Shown here piece by piece: positions 28,158 to 37,465 of a stretch of 64,000 nt of DNA. Under the pieces are notes generated by a model. The model saw only the letters and a list, made by a program, of their open reading frames with translations. It was not told the DNA's origin and did no database searches. The DNA is taken from positions 130,490-194,489 of the forward strand of contig NZ_LMPD01000006.1 of the NCBI RefSeq assembly GCF_001424305.1, given 5' to 3'. A program made the translations under genes and the position numbers. Source of the DNA: Pedobacter sp. Leaf176. GTDB lineage: Bacteria > Bacteroidota > Bacteroidia > Sphingobacteriales > Sphingobacteriaceae. Numbering within the stretch: position 1 is the stretch's first letter; each line of letters opens with the position of its first letter.

Positions 28158-29483
28158 ATGACAAAACACACGAAAAAAGCCATTATAAATACGACTATTT
28201 TCGACGGCAGAAAGATCTTAGGATTGGGAACTGTTGTTTTCGAAAATGGCAGGATCATAGAAATCTGCAAGCAACAGCCCAAAGACGCAGAGATAACCGA
28301 CGGAACAGGAACAACATTAATGCCCGGCCTCATTGATGCCCATGTGCATACATCCGTTCAATTTTTAAGGGATGCCCTGAAATTTGGCATAACTACAGAG
28401 CTTGAGATGATGGGCGGATTCACTAAAAAAGGCAGGAATGCACAATTGATTGGCATTAACGACATTGCCGATGTTCGATCTGCTGGAATGGGCTTAACTG
28501 CACCAGGCGGTCATCCTGATGAGTTGATACCTAAAGGCGATGGAATCCCGGATTTTGTGCTTAAGGAAATGGAAACAATGAGCGAGGAGGAGCGGACAGC
28601 TTTCTTTGCTGCTCATGAAGCACAAAAGTTAGCTGAAGAAACCGGGCCTGACGTAACCACAGCAGCAGGAGCCATCACATTTGTCCGTGAGCAGGTGGAA
28701 AACGGTGCCGATTATATTAAAATCATGATCGAAGAAGGAACGGTGATGAATGCTCCGGGTTTACCGATGATCGATGAGGCGGTGCTAAAAGTTGCCGTAG
28801 ATGAAGCCCACAAACTAGGTAAGATAGCAATTGCACATGTTTTAACGGCCGAAGCTGCAAAAACTGCGGTAAACATTGGCGTCGATGGTCTGGCACATCT
28901 ATTTATTGACCGCCCGACCTGGACCGGCAAGCTCATCAATTCTATTGTAGAAAAAGGGATTTTTGTTACCCCTTGTCTGGTGTTAAATTCTTCTATTATT
29001 GGCAATCCGGCATGTGAATTAGCACATGACAAAAGGGTAGCACCCAAACTGAATGAAGATTGGAAAATGACCATGTGTTCGTGTTTCAATACCTTTCCTG
29101 CTGGCAATATGCAAGATAATTTCGATAATGTTAAAGAATTATTTGATGCTGGTGTAGACATACTTGTGGGTACCGACGTCTCTGTGCCAATGCCTCATTT
29201 AGGTGGCCTTGCCCATGGTGTTAGCGTTCATCATGAAATGCAGCTGCTTGTGGAGGCTGGTTTGAAACCAATAGATGCATTAAAATCTGCTACATCCGTA
29301 ACTGCGAGAAGATTTGGATTATCAGACAGAGGAATAATTGAGGCAGGCATGCGGGCTGACCTTATCTTAGTTAAAGGTGACCCCACCACCAACATCTCTG
29401 ATTCGCTGAATATAGTGGGCGTATGGAAAGAAGGGGAATCCTGTCATACCTCATCAATTAAGGCCAACAACAATTCAATTTAA
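28158..29483 (+). CDS. Amidohydrolase-family metal-dependent hydrolase (imidazolonepropionase/prolidase-like)
   Basis: A 441-residue amidohydrolase. The metal motif DAHVHTSVQF lies near residue 62, YIKIMIEEGT supplies a possible carboxylated lysine, AHVLTAEAAKTAV and AHLF provide histidines, and LVGTDVSVP gives the catalytic aspartate. The C-terminal ARRFGLSDRGIIEAGMRADLILVKGDP completes the urease-like beta sandwich. No signal peptide is seen, so it is probably cytoplasmic. It lies in the AraC-controlled cluster, 9 bp before an alpha/beta hydrolase. The substrate (a cyclic amide, peptide or organophosphate-like compound) is not evident. Confidence 0.85.
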   Translation: MTKHTKKAIINTTIFDGRKILGLGTVVFENGRIIEICKQQPKDAEITDGTGTTLMPGLIDAHVHTSVQFLRDALKFGITTELEMMGGFTKKGRNAQLIGINDIADVRSAGMGLTAPGGHPDELIPKGDGIPDFVLKEMETMSEEERTAFFAAHEAQKLAEETGPDVTTAAGAITFVREQVENGADYIKIMIEEGTVMNAPGLPMIDEAVLKVAVDEAHKLGKIAIAHVLTAEAAKTAVNIGVDGLAHLFIDRPTWTGKLINSIVEKGIFVTPCLVLNSSIIGNPACELAHDKRVAPKLNEDWKMTMCSCFNTFPAGNMQDNFDNVKELFDAGVDILVGTDVSVPMPHLGGLAHGVSVHHEMQLLVEAGLKPIDALKSATSVTARRFGLSDRGIIEAGMRADLILVKGDPTTNISDSLNIVGVWKEGESCHTSSIKANNNSI

Positions 29484-29492
29484 CGAAGAAAG

Positions 29493-30317
29493 ATGAACAA
29501 GTTTAAAGTAAAAGACGGAACAGAAATATATTTTAAGGATTTAGGAAAAGGGCAGCCAATCTTTTTTCATCATGGCTGGCCATTGTCTTCTGATGATTGG
29601 GATGCGCAACTGATGTATTTTTTAGAGAAGGGATTTAGGGTTATTGCTCATGATAGGCGTGGGCACGGAAGATCAACCCAAACCTACCTCGGCAACAATA
29701 TGGACACTTATGCTGCAGACGTAGCGGAATTATCGGCCTTCTTAAATCTTGAAGACGCCATTCACATTGGCCATTCTACGGGTGGGGGCGAAGCCATACG
29801 TTACGCAGCCAAATACGGTAAAGATCGGGTAGCTAAGGTGGTATTGATCAGCGCCATAACCCCCTGCATGATAATGAAAGAAGATAATCCAGATGGCGTT
29901 CCGAAACAGGTATTTGATGAGATCCGCTACAACACACTGCACAACAGACAACAGTTTTATCAGGATCTCACTATTCCATTTTACGGGTTCAATAGGGAAA
30001 ATGCCGTTATAAAAAAAGGAATTCAGGATAACTGGTGGAGACAAGGCATGATGGGTGGAATAAAAGCACAGTACGACTGCATCGAAGTGTTTTCTGAAAC
30101 CGATTTCACCCATGATCTTAAAGCTGTCGATGTACCGGTATTGATACTTCACGGTGAAGATGATCAAATCGTGCCCTATGCCACCACGGCCCAAAGAGCC
30201 ATTCATCTTTTGAAAAACGGACAGCTGATCATTTACCCGGGGTTATCGCATGGCATGCCTACCATAAATGCTGAAACAATAAATAATGATATATTAAAGT
30301 TTATTACCGCTCCATAA
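29493..30317 (+). CDS. Alpha/beta hydrolase, non-haem chloroperoxidase/esterase type
   Basis: A 274-residue protein with the cofactor-free haloperoxidase pattern. The oxyanion-hole HHGWPLSSDDWD is followed by AHDRRGHGRS. Nucleophile Ser95 lies in IGHSTGGGEA, the acid Asp in LHGEDDQIVPY, and the catalytic His in YPGLSHGMP. Members hydrolyse esters or form peracids in vitro. It starts 9 bp after the amidohydrolase and precedes a secreted cupin, so it probably shares their transcript. The natural substrate is not clear. Confidence 0.88.
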   Translation: MNKFKVKDGTEIYFKDLGKGQPIFFHHGWPLSSDDWDAQLMYFLEKGFRVIAHDRRGHGRSTQTYLGNNMDTYAADVAELSAFLNLEDAIHIGHSTGGGEAIRYAAKYGKDRVAKVVLISAITPCMIMKEDNPDGVPKQVFDEIRYNTLHNRQQFYQDLTIPFYGFNRENAVIKKGIQDNWWRQGMMGGIKAQYDCIEVFSETDFTHDLKAVDVPVLILHGEDDQIVPYATTAQRAIHLLKNGQLIIYPGLSHGMPTINAETINNDILKFITAP

Positions 30318-30377
30318 TAAATCGCAGCCGGGCAGGGGGATGCTGGTTGATTGATAGGAATTCTAAAAAAAACGAAT

Positions 30378-30812
30378 ATGAAAACATTTAAAAACTGCTT
30401 ATTAAAAACAATTGCAATTTCAGGTGTCATTTTTTGTCTGGTACCAAACCAGTCAGTTGCACAACAAGTTGGAATAAAAAGAACCGAACTTCAAAGGCAT
30501 AACCTCAGCACTTCTGGCCAGGAGGTCGTGCAGGTGCGCGTTGATTTTGAACCTGGTGCCGCTTTTGCAATGCACCAACACCCGGGAGAGGAAATCATTA
30601 ATGTTTTGGAAGGGACATTTGAGTATGTAATTGAGGGAAGCAAAGCCCTTGTCCTTAAAGCCGGCGATGTACTGTTCATTCCAGCAGGAAAGTATCATTC
30701 CGCAAGGAATGCAGGGAATAAAAAAGCATCCGAACTAGCAACCTACATCGTACAAAAGGGGAAACCACTTGTGGTGTTGCAGGATGAAAAGGGAGCTGTG
30801 AAAAAAGACTGA
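30378..30812 (+). CDS. Secreted cupin-domain protein
   Basis: A 144-residue protein from ATG 30378. A signal peptide (MKTFKNCLLKTIAISGVIFC, ending near SVAQQ) is followed by one RmlC-like beta barrel. Cupin motif 1 is MHQHPGEEIINVLEG and motif 2 is GDVLFIPAGKYHSARN, giving the His/His/Glu/His metal set. A TTG at 30351 extends the frame but would spoil the signal peptide. It is the last gene of the AraC-linked cluster, 60 bp after the alpha/beta hydrolase. A role in binding or oxidising a small molecule in the periplasm is only an inference. Confidence 0.82.
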   Translation: MKTFKNCLLKTIAISGVIFCLVPNQSVAQQVGIKRTELQRHNLSTSGQEVVQVRVDFEPGAAFAMHQHPGEEIINVLEGTFEYVIEGSKALVLKAGDVLFIPAGKYHSARNAGNKKASELATYIVQKGKPLVVLQDEKGAVKKD

Positions 30813-30939
30813 TAATGGAAAATCAATTTCTTAGAATACCCCGCCTCCTGGCTTATTCGGGATTTGAATTTACCCTTAGATTCTCATGGTGGTATTTCCT
30901 GTTTTTCTTGCTTTTATTGTCTTCGCATTTTTTATAGTT

Positions 30940-30965
30940 AAAAAGCGTCGATAATGGCGCTTTAT
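30940..30965 (+). terminator. Weak hairpin after the cupin gene
   Basis: AAAGCG and CGCTTT form a 6-bp stem with a 10-base loop about 130 bp after the cupin stop. It is short, so the call is tentative. Confidence 0.3.
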
Positions 30966-30992
30966 AATCTAAAGAGGCCTGTGTAGGGATAC

Positions 30993-31050
30993 TTGCTAGT
31001 CGTAGCGTCTCGCTACAACCCTTACTAGTCGTAGCGTCTCGCTACGACTC
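30993..31050. repeat. Two tandem 29-bp palindromic repeats
   Basis: Two copies of a 29-base unit lie at 30993-31021 and 31022-31050. The core GTCGTAGCG-TCT-CGCTACGAC is a perfect 9-bp palindrome in the second copy and nearly so in the first. It resembles REP-type intergenic elements. No transposase is adjacent. Confidence 0.65.
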
Positions 31051-31402
31051 TCTCCGTCTCAATTATCAAAAGTCCTCCTATACTGGCCGTAAAGTTTAGC
31101 GCAGCGTCAATAAAGATATATAACAACTTATAAGCTAAATAAAAGAGTCACAGCCGCTGTTTTCTATAGCTATTGCACAGTTCCCGCAGAATGCTACGAA
31201 CAGATAAGTCAACGTCATTGGTACCATTATGCCCAATGCATCCAATATTTTCGTGTATTTAATTATTAATTGCGCTCGTATGATTACGAATACAAATTGA
31301 AATTCTAAAAATCTTTCTCGCGAAAAATCTTCGTTTTAATTGATACTGGCCAAAATTGATTTGGAGAAAAAAGTGGATTTATGGCTTTTTTAAGCGCATT
31401 TT

Positions 31403-31510
31403 GAAACATTTTTATTCGAAACAAAAAAATGTTTCAGAGAAAAACGTTTCAAGATTTCGAAACAAATTTTCCCGAAACAAAAAAATGTTTCGAACTTTTT
31501 TGTTTCGAAA
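31403..31510. repeat. Cluster of GAAAC/GTTTC inverted repeats forming nested foldbacks
   Basis: About eight GAAAC or GTTTC units occur in 108 bases. GAAACAAAAAAATGTTTC occurs twice, at 31418-31435 and 31474-31491. The second copy sits inside a 12-bp outer stem, TTTCGAAACAAA (31455-31466) with TTTGTTTCGAAA (31499-31510). There is no coding frame. It may be a structured RNA, a protein-binding array or a repeat. Confidence 0.6.
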
Positions 31511-31835
31511 ATGGTAGGGGTTCAGTCCATATTTAAGTAAAAAATAAGGGCAAAGCCCGGCCTGTTGTAAATGTAATTGTACACTCGAATTAGTACTAAA
31601 AAATATATGGCTGCCATCAGCAGGTTTAATGCACTACGAAATTCATATACCCAAATTGAAATCGTTTCTGCTGACAGCTAATTGGGGAACATCAGAATAT
31701 GGTTTGCTGGTAGGATAGAAATGAAATGAATGGTTGACAAAGCAAATACTGAGCAGGCAATTTTGAATCAGTAATTCGTAATGGGAACGGCAGCACAACT
31801 AGCCAGCTTTCTAAAGCTTCCAGCAGGAATAAAAA

Positions 31836-31867
31836 CAAAAAAACCTCACATTTCTGTGAGGTTTTTT
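31836..31867 (-). terminator. Terminator of tRNA-Lys (second copy)
   Basis: CCTCACA/TGTGAGG with a TTTC loop and flanking T run, identical in design to the hairpin after the first tRNA-Lys. Confidence 0.8.
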
Positions 31868-31868
31868 G

Positions 31869-31941
31869 TGATCCCGCTGGGATTCGAACCCAGGACCACT
31901 ACATTAAAAGTGTAATGCTCTACCAGCTGAGCTACGGAATC
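31869..31941 (-). tRNA. tRNA-Lys (anticodon TTT), second copy
   Basis: This 73-nt minus-strand gene is identical in sequence to the one at 15232-15304, with the same acceptor stem, anticodon TTT and discriminator A. Only its terminator follows it. The extra fragment array seen beside the first copy is absent. Confidence 0.96.
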
Positions 31942-32698
31942 ATTTCCTTTTGTTTAAGGAGGTGCAAATATAGAAATTAATTTTATTCGTGACAATGTTT
32001 TTTATAAAAATATTCTGTCTAAATTTTAAGTGCTTTTAAATGTGTTATTTAAAGTTAAAATAACATTATTTTAACGGATAGATAATTAAAGCTTAAATCA
32101 TTTTCTAAAGCTATTTAGCTTCCGCTTTTTTAAAGTACAGCCTCACGTGTGGCGATTTGTTGAACAGAGGCAGAATTTCACCATCTCAAATTGAGGTCAG
32201 GTTAAGAAAACAGACCTGGCGGGCCGGCTTTACCTGATTTTTTTTCTTTAAGAAGATTAGCGCTCCATTTTGAGGATGATTGTCTATTCGAAGGTTCAAC
32301 GTCTGATTACTCAGGTATCAGTTTCCTACTACAATCGCATTCTAAAATATTTGTAGTTATATAACAGGCCTATTTATGTTTTTAATAAATTATATCTTAT
32401 CTTCATATTAAGAATGGCGTATTTGTGCGGATGATTTTTGCCTTTTGCACCTTCTTTTAACCAAATATTAATGGGTAGTAAGTTGATGCCGAACTTCGGC
32501 TATGGTATTTATTGCTATAGCTTGTATTTTAGGCCTTGCATTAAATTATGCACCGCAGGAAGCCGCCGGTATGGACCATATTCTTTTTAAAATAATCATA
32601 AAAAACTAAAACGAAATTCATGAAATACCAGCCACCTTAAGATTCAGCGCGATCACCTGAATAAAACTAAATTTTCTAACCAATTAAATAAATCCATT
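31942..32698. other. Intergenic region upstream of susC
   Basis: About 760 bases without a confident gene. A 35-codon frame at 32502-32609 (ATG to TAA) encodes MVFIAIACILGLALNYAP followed by a polar tail. It looks like a one-helix peptide but could arise by chance. No regulator, anti-sigma or FecR gene precedes the SusC gene here. Confidence 0.4.
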
Positions 32699-35600
32699 AT
32701 GAACATGACTCTACCAGGCAATTGGTCTGTTTTGCCTATGAAACAGAATTTGTATGCACTGAAGAAACTTGCATTTTTTAGTTTCTTTATGGTCTTTTTG
32801 AGCACGGCTGCATTTGCGCAAACCGTGGTAAAAGGTATAATATTCGATAGTGATAAACTACCCCTGGCCGGTGCAACCCTTCAGGTCGCAGGAACAAATA
32901 CTAAAACGCAAAGTGATGCGGAGGGTAAATATCAAATTACGGTACCATCACCAACATCAAGGTTAATTGTAAGTTTCGTGGGTTTTGAAACACAAACGGT
33001 AAACGTGAACAATCAAGCCCAGATTAATATAACAATGGCTTCGCTAAACGACCTGGATGCAGTGGTGGTGGTGGGGTACGCTTCGGTGAGGAAAAACGAT
33101 TTAACCGGTGCCGCTACTACGGTATCGGCAAAAGATTTTAATAAAGGTCCGTTGAATGCCCCCGACCAGTTAATTCAGGGTAAAGTTGCCGGTGTACAAA
33201 TGATTAACAACAGTGGCCAGCCAGGAGGGGCTTCCACTGTTAGAATTAGGGGTAATTCGGCCATTACAGGAACCGGGCAACCTCTATATGTTGTGGATGG
33301 AGTGGCTTTGGATGGTCGTTCAGCAAGGCCATCAACCAGTGCTGGTATCGGAACTGCACCAGACGGGAATCCGTTAAACTTTATTAATCCTGCAGATATC
33401 GAATCGATGGAGATTCTGAAAGATGCCTCTGCAACGGCTATATATGGTTCTCGTGCGGCTTATGGTGTGGTTTTAATCACAACGAAACGCGGTAAATCCG
33501 GCGATACGAAAATAGACTTCAGCGCTTCCGCGGGTGTGAGTAACATTGCCAGGAGAGTTGACGTTCTTTCAGGCGATGAGTATCGTGCGGCCCTATCAAA
33601 ATATGGCCTAACCGCCGGAAATTTTGGTACCAGCGTGGATGCACTTGATGCGATAACGAGAACAGCCTATAATCAAAATTATTCTGTCGGCATAAGTGGT
33701 GGCGCAAACGGAAATACGTTCCGTGCTTCGTTGGGTTACCAGGATCAACAGGGTATTATCAAAACAACCGACTTCAAAAAATATTCTGCCGGCTTTAATG
33801 GAAACTTCAAATTTTTGGAAAGTAAAAAACTGGGTTTGGATGTTAATATGATTAGCAACCAGTATCTTGAAAAAATTGCACCAATTACAACTGATGCGGG
33901 TTTTACAGGAAGTTTAATTAGCCAGGCTTTATCATGGAACCCAACACAATCCTTCTATAACCCAGATGGCAGCTTATTTATAGATTACGGTTCAACCACC
34001 ATAAATCCTTTAGCTGCACTGGCGGCCAATAACGATAAAACTAAAGTTTCAACAATTTTGGGAAGCGTTTCTCCTTATTATAAAATTACGCCATGGTTAG
34101 AATATCGTATGCTGGCCAGTGTTAATTACAGCACGGGCATAAGAAGAGCTTCAACAAGGAGCACTTTAAATCTTCAGGGCATACAGCCAGATGGTAATTT
34201 CTTAGGTGGATATGCCAGTTATTCGAACTCGGAATTAATAACTCAACAGTTTACTAATACTTTAAATTTTAACAAGGAAATTATAGGTAAATTAAATTTG
34301 AACGCTATTATTGGTTACGAATATTCAAATTTCATAAACAAGGGAACCGTGAATACAGCAACCGGTTTTGGCAATATTGATGCTGATTATACGGACGCTT
34401 TTCAAACTACTGCTCCGGCTAACCGTACTTTTTCAGCCTTTAACAACCCAACAACCGAATTGCAGTCTTATTTCGCAAGAGCGATTTTTAATTATGATAA
34501 CAGGTACATATTAACCGCAACTTTCAGAGCGGATGGTTCTACCAAATTTGGTAAATCCAGCCGTTATGGTTATTTCCCTTCATTTGCAGCCGCATGGGAT
34601 ATTAAAAAAGAAGGTTTTATGGCAAGCACGGAATGGATCGACCAGTTGAAACTAAGGGTAGGTTATGGAAAAACAGGTAATCAGGATTTTCCATCAGGCT
34701 CTGCTCAACAACGTTATGATTTCGGAAACTCAAATGGTGCACCTACTTTAGTGGCCATTAACAATGCAAATCCTAACCTTAAATGGCAGTCGGATGAGCA
34801 AACTAACGTAGGTGTTGATTTTGGATTCTTTAAAAACAGACTTACAGGTTCTGTGGATTATTTCCATAAAAAAACAAATGATTTATTGTTTCCACAAATT
34901 TCATTTGTACCGGCAGTTGGCGGAAATGTGCCAACCTGGGTGAATTTACCTGGCCAGATCATCAATAAAGGTTTGGAATTAACCATAAACGGAAACATTA
35001 TAGAGACTGATAACATTTCCTGGTCTTTAGGCGGTAATGCAACTTTTATAAAAAACAAAGTTCAAAACATTACTGGTATAATTAAAACAGGTTCATTAAA
35101 TGGGCAGGGTTTAAGTGGTGTTACAACCGAAGTAATTCAAAACGGATTGCCATTATTCGCTATGGTGACCAGGGAATATAAAGGATTGGATGCGAATGGA
35201 TTCTCTATTTATACGGATGATGGCTTTACAAATTACTATGTTGGTAATCCAAATCCAAAAGTGATTATGGGCTTGAGTACAAACTTGAGGTACAAAAAAC
35301 TGTCATTTACCGCAAACTTTAATGGTGCTTTCGGGCAAGACATTTACAACAATACGGCAAACTCTGTTCTGGCAATTTCCAACCTGGGTACAAGAAATAT
35401 TTCTTCTGCTTTAATGAATCTGCCTGTTGCTGAATCATTGGCAAACCCGATTGCCGCTTCGTCGAGATACATTGAAAAAGGCGATTACCTGAAACTGGCT
35501 AATGCAACATTAAATTACAACATCGGTAACATTGGCAAATCAATAAAATCGTTAAACATTTATGTTAACGGTCAAAATCTATTTGTAATTACGAATTATA

Positions 35601-35722
35601 CTGGTTTCGATCCTGAGGTTAATGTAAACAAAGGGGTAAGCGGTGTACCGTCTGCAGGGATAGATTATACAGCTTATCCAACTGCGAGAACGTTCAATTT
35701 TGGTGTTAATTTTTCTCTTTAA
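32699..35722 (+). CDS. SusC/RagA-family TonB-linked outer-membrane transporter
   Basis: A 1007-residue outer-membrane protein. The signal peptide ends at FLSTAAFAQ. A carboxypeptidase-D-regulatory-like domain follows (VKGIIFDSDKLPLAGATLQV). The TonB-box region and plug then carry VVVVGYASVRKNDLTGA, IRGNSAITGTGQPLYVVDG and the family signature DASATAIYGSRAAYGVVLITT. The rest is a 22-strand barrel. The second ATG at 32738 would give a tidier signal peptide. It is followed 18 bp later by a SusD lipoprotein, so the pair imports an oligosaccharide or peptide. A convergent trehalase gene hints at a glucoside, but the substrate is not proven. Confidence 0.93.
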   Translation: MNMTLPGNWSVLPMKQNLYALKKLAFFSFFMVFLSTAAFAQTVVKGIIFDSDKLPLAGATLQVAGTNTKTQSDAEGKYQITVPSPTSRLIVSFVGFETQTVNVNNQAQINITMASLNDLDAVVVVGYASVRKNDLTGAATTVSAKDFNKGPLNAPDQLIQGKVAGVQMINNSGQPGGASTVRIRGNSAITGTGQPLYVVDGVALDGRSARPSTSAGIGTAPDGNPLNFINPADIESMEILKDASATAIYGSRAAYGVVLITTKRGKSGDTKIDFSASAGVSNIARRVDVLSGDEYRAALSKYGLTAGNFGTSVDALDAITRTAYNQNYSVGISGGANGNTFRASLGYQDQQGIIKTTDFKKYSAGFNGNFKFLESKKLGLDVNMISNQYLEKIAPITTDAGFTGSLISQALSWNPTQSFYNPDGSLFIDYGSTTINPLAALAANNDKTKVSTILGSVSPYYKITPWLEYRMLASVNYSTGIRRASTRSTLNLQGIQPDGNFLGGYASYSNSELITQQFTNTLNFNKEIIGKLNLNAIIGYEYSNFINKGTVNTATGFGNIDADYTDAFQTTAPANRTFSAFNNPTTELQSYFARAIFNYDNRYILTATFRADGSTKFGKSSRYGYFPSFAAAWDIKKEGFMASTEWIDQLKLRVGYGKTGNQDFPSGSAQQRYDFGNSNGAPTLVAINNANPNLKWQSDEQTNVGVDFGFFKNRLTGSVDYFHKKTNDLLFPQISFVPAVGGNVPTWVNLPGQIINKGLELTINGNIIETDNISWSLGGNATFIKNKVQNITGIIKTGSLNGQGLSGVTTEVIQNGLPLFAMVTREYKGLDANGFSIYTDDGFTNYYVGNPNPKVIMGLSTNLRYKKLSFTANFNGAFGQDIYNNTANSVLAISNLGTRNISSALMNLPVAESLANPIAASSRYIEKGDYLKLANATLNYNIGNIGKSIKSLNIYVNGQNLFVITNYTGFDPEVNVNKGVSGVPSAGIDYTAYPTARTFNFGVNFSL

Positions 35723-35740
35723 TATTTAAAAAATACAAAC

Positions 35741-37249
35741 ATGAAAAATAAATATATTATCGGTTTTGCTGTGGTGGCCTTAAGTTTTTCGGCTTGTACC
35801 AAGCTGGATGAAGACCTAAACGGCCAGGTGAGCAGCGCGGGTGTGAGTGGCGGAAATGTTTCGAGTTTATTAGGCGCAACTTATGCCGCAATGATAGGCC
35901 CTTATCAGGCGCCATGGAACTGGTCGGCGTTGCAGGAAGTAACAACAGATGAATTAATTGTTCCGACACGTGCGGGAGACTGGGATGATAACGGAGCCTG
36001 GCGTTCGTTGCACCTGCACAAATGGGCGCCTGATCATTCGCGAATTTCTGATGTTTTCAGAGATTTAAATAGTATTTCTTATGTTGCTACCAGCGTTTTA
36101 GGCGCTAGCCCGACGCCAGCTCAGGCTGCCCAGGCCAGATTTTTACGTGCTTTTGCGCAGTTTTCAATTTTAGATGGTTGGGGACAGGTTCCTTATAGAG
36201 ATGCTGGAGAAGACGTTACCAAACCATCGCGTGTTAGAAATGCGGCCGATGAAGTAGCTTATTTAATCGCTGAACTGACGGCAATTATTCCTGATTTACC
36301 TGCTGGTCCGGCAAATGTGGCGAATAAAAATGCTGCTAAAACACTTTTAATGAAAGTTTACCTAAACAAGGGGGCTTTTTTAAACCGTGCTGCGCCAACT
36401 TTCGATGCTGCAGATATGGCTAAAGTAATTAGCTTGGCTGATGAGATTTCGACCAGTGGCTATGTGTTGAGCGCAAACTACTTCGATAATTTTGCGCCTA
36501 CAAATGATGTGATTTCAAAAGAAAACATTTTTACGGCTCAAAATATAGGAGGCGCATCGGGCAGCGACTTAGATGGTCAATGGAAATGCACCACGCACTA
36601 TAATCAAAATCCTAATGGTTATAATGGTTTTTCTTCACTTTCCAACTTCTATGACAAATTCGAAGCGGGCGATAAAAGAAGGAGCGTGGCTTATACCGGA
36701 CAAACAAATATTTCGGGCATCAGGGTGGGTTTTCTTGTTGGCCAGCAGTTTGACCAGAATGGCGTGGCTTTAAAAGACAGAAAAGGTAACCCCTTGGCAT
36801 TTACACCAGAGGTTGCCATCATCGAGCGCGATCCAAACCACCTTGAAGTTGCAGGTATTCGTGTAATTAAATATCCGATTGATTATGCCAATACGGGGTC
36901 GAGGAAACCGGATAACGACTGGGTTTATTTCCGTTACTCGGATGTTTTGTTAATGAAAGCTGAAGCCCAGCTAAGAACATCGCAAACAGCTCAGGCACTA
37001 ACATTGGTAAATTCATTAAGAACGGTTAGGGGTGCATCCGTTTTAACTGCCTTAACTTTGGATGTTTTATTAGATGAACGCGGTCGTGAACTTTACTGGG
37101 AAAGTTTCAGACGACAGGATTTAATCCGTTTCGGGAAATACCTTGCGGCCTGGCAGGAAAAACCAGCCAGTGAAGCTAAATATTTGGTATTCCCAATTCC
37201 TGATAATCAGCTTGGTAATCCAAACCTGGTTCAAAACCCGGGTTATTAA
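35741..37249 (+). CDS. RagB/SusD-family surface glycan-binding lipoprotein
   Basis: A 502-residue lipoprotein. The signal peptide ends in the lipobox SFSAC, so the mature protein starts at the cysteine near residue 19. TPR-like helices typical of SusD follow. The C-terminal signature LLDERGRELYWESFRRQDLIR is diagnostic, and the end fits KYLVFPIPDNQLGNPNLVQNPGY. It caps the SusC partner at the cell surface and delivers ligand to it. It is co-transcribed with the SusC gene 18 bp upstream. A hairpin ends the operon near 37300. Confidence 0.93.
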   Translation: MKNKYIIGFAVVALSFSACTKLDEDLNGQVSSAGVSGGNVSSLLGATYAAMIGPYQAPWNWSALQEVTTDELIVPTRAGDWDDNGAWRSLHLHKWAPDHSRISDVFRDLNSISYVATSVLGASPTPAQAAQARFLRAFAQFSILDGWGQVPYRDAGEDVTKPSRVRNAADEVAYLIAELTAIIPDLPAGPANVANKNAAKTLLMKVYLNKGAFLNRAAPTFDAADMAKVISLADEISTSGYVLSANYFDNFAPTNDVISKENIFTAQNIGGASGSDLDGQWKCTTHYNQNPNGYNGFSSLSNFYDKFEAGDKRRSVAYTGQTNISGIRVGFLVGQQFDQNGVALKDRKGNPLAFTPEVAIIERDPNHLEVAGIRVIKYPIDYANTGSRKPDNDWVYFRYSDVLLMKAEAQLRTSQTAQALTLVNSLRTVRGASVLTALTLDVLLDERGRELYWESFRRQDLIRFGKYLAAWQEKPASEAKYLVFPIPDNQLGNPNLVQNPGY

Positions 37250-37262
37250 TTCTTAAACGTGA

Positions 37263-37325
37263 AGCCGGAGGCTGTAATTGATGAAAGATTTTTTATCCCA
37301 CAACAGTTCAGCCTCTGGTTTTTGT
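37263..37325 (+). terminator. Terminator after the susCD pair
   Basis: AGCCGGAGGCTG and CAGCCTCTGGTT pair over about 11 bp with one G-U wobble, around a long loop, and are followed by TTTTG. It lies just past the susD stop. Confidence 0.5.
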
Positions 37326-37465
37326 TTTAAATCGATTGAAATTATTCGTGTAGGCATGGAGAAGAACACCTTTTTTATGACGAATAAAAACTCTAAAATT
37401 GTCGCGTTGAACTTGTCGAAAAATAGTTTTTTCCAGCAAAGCTCAATTAGATAACTGTAAGGATT

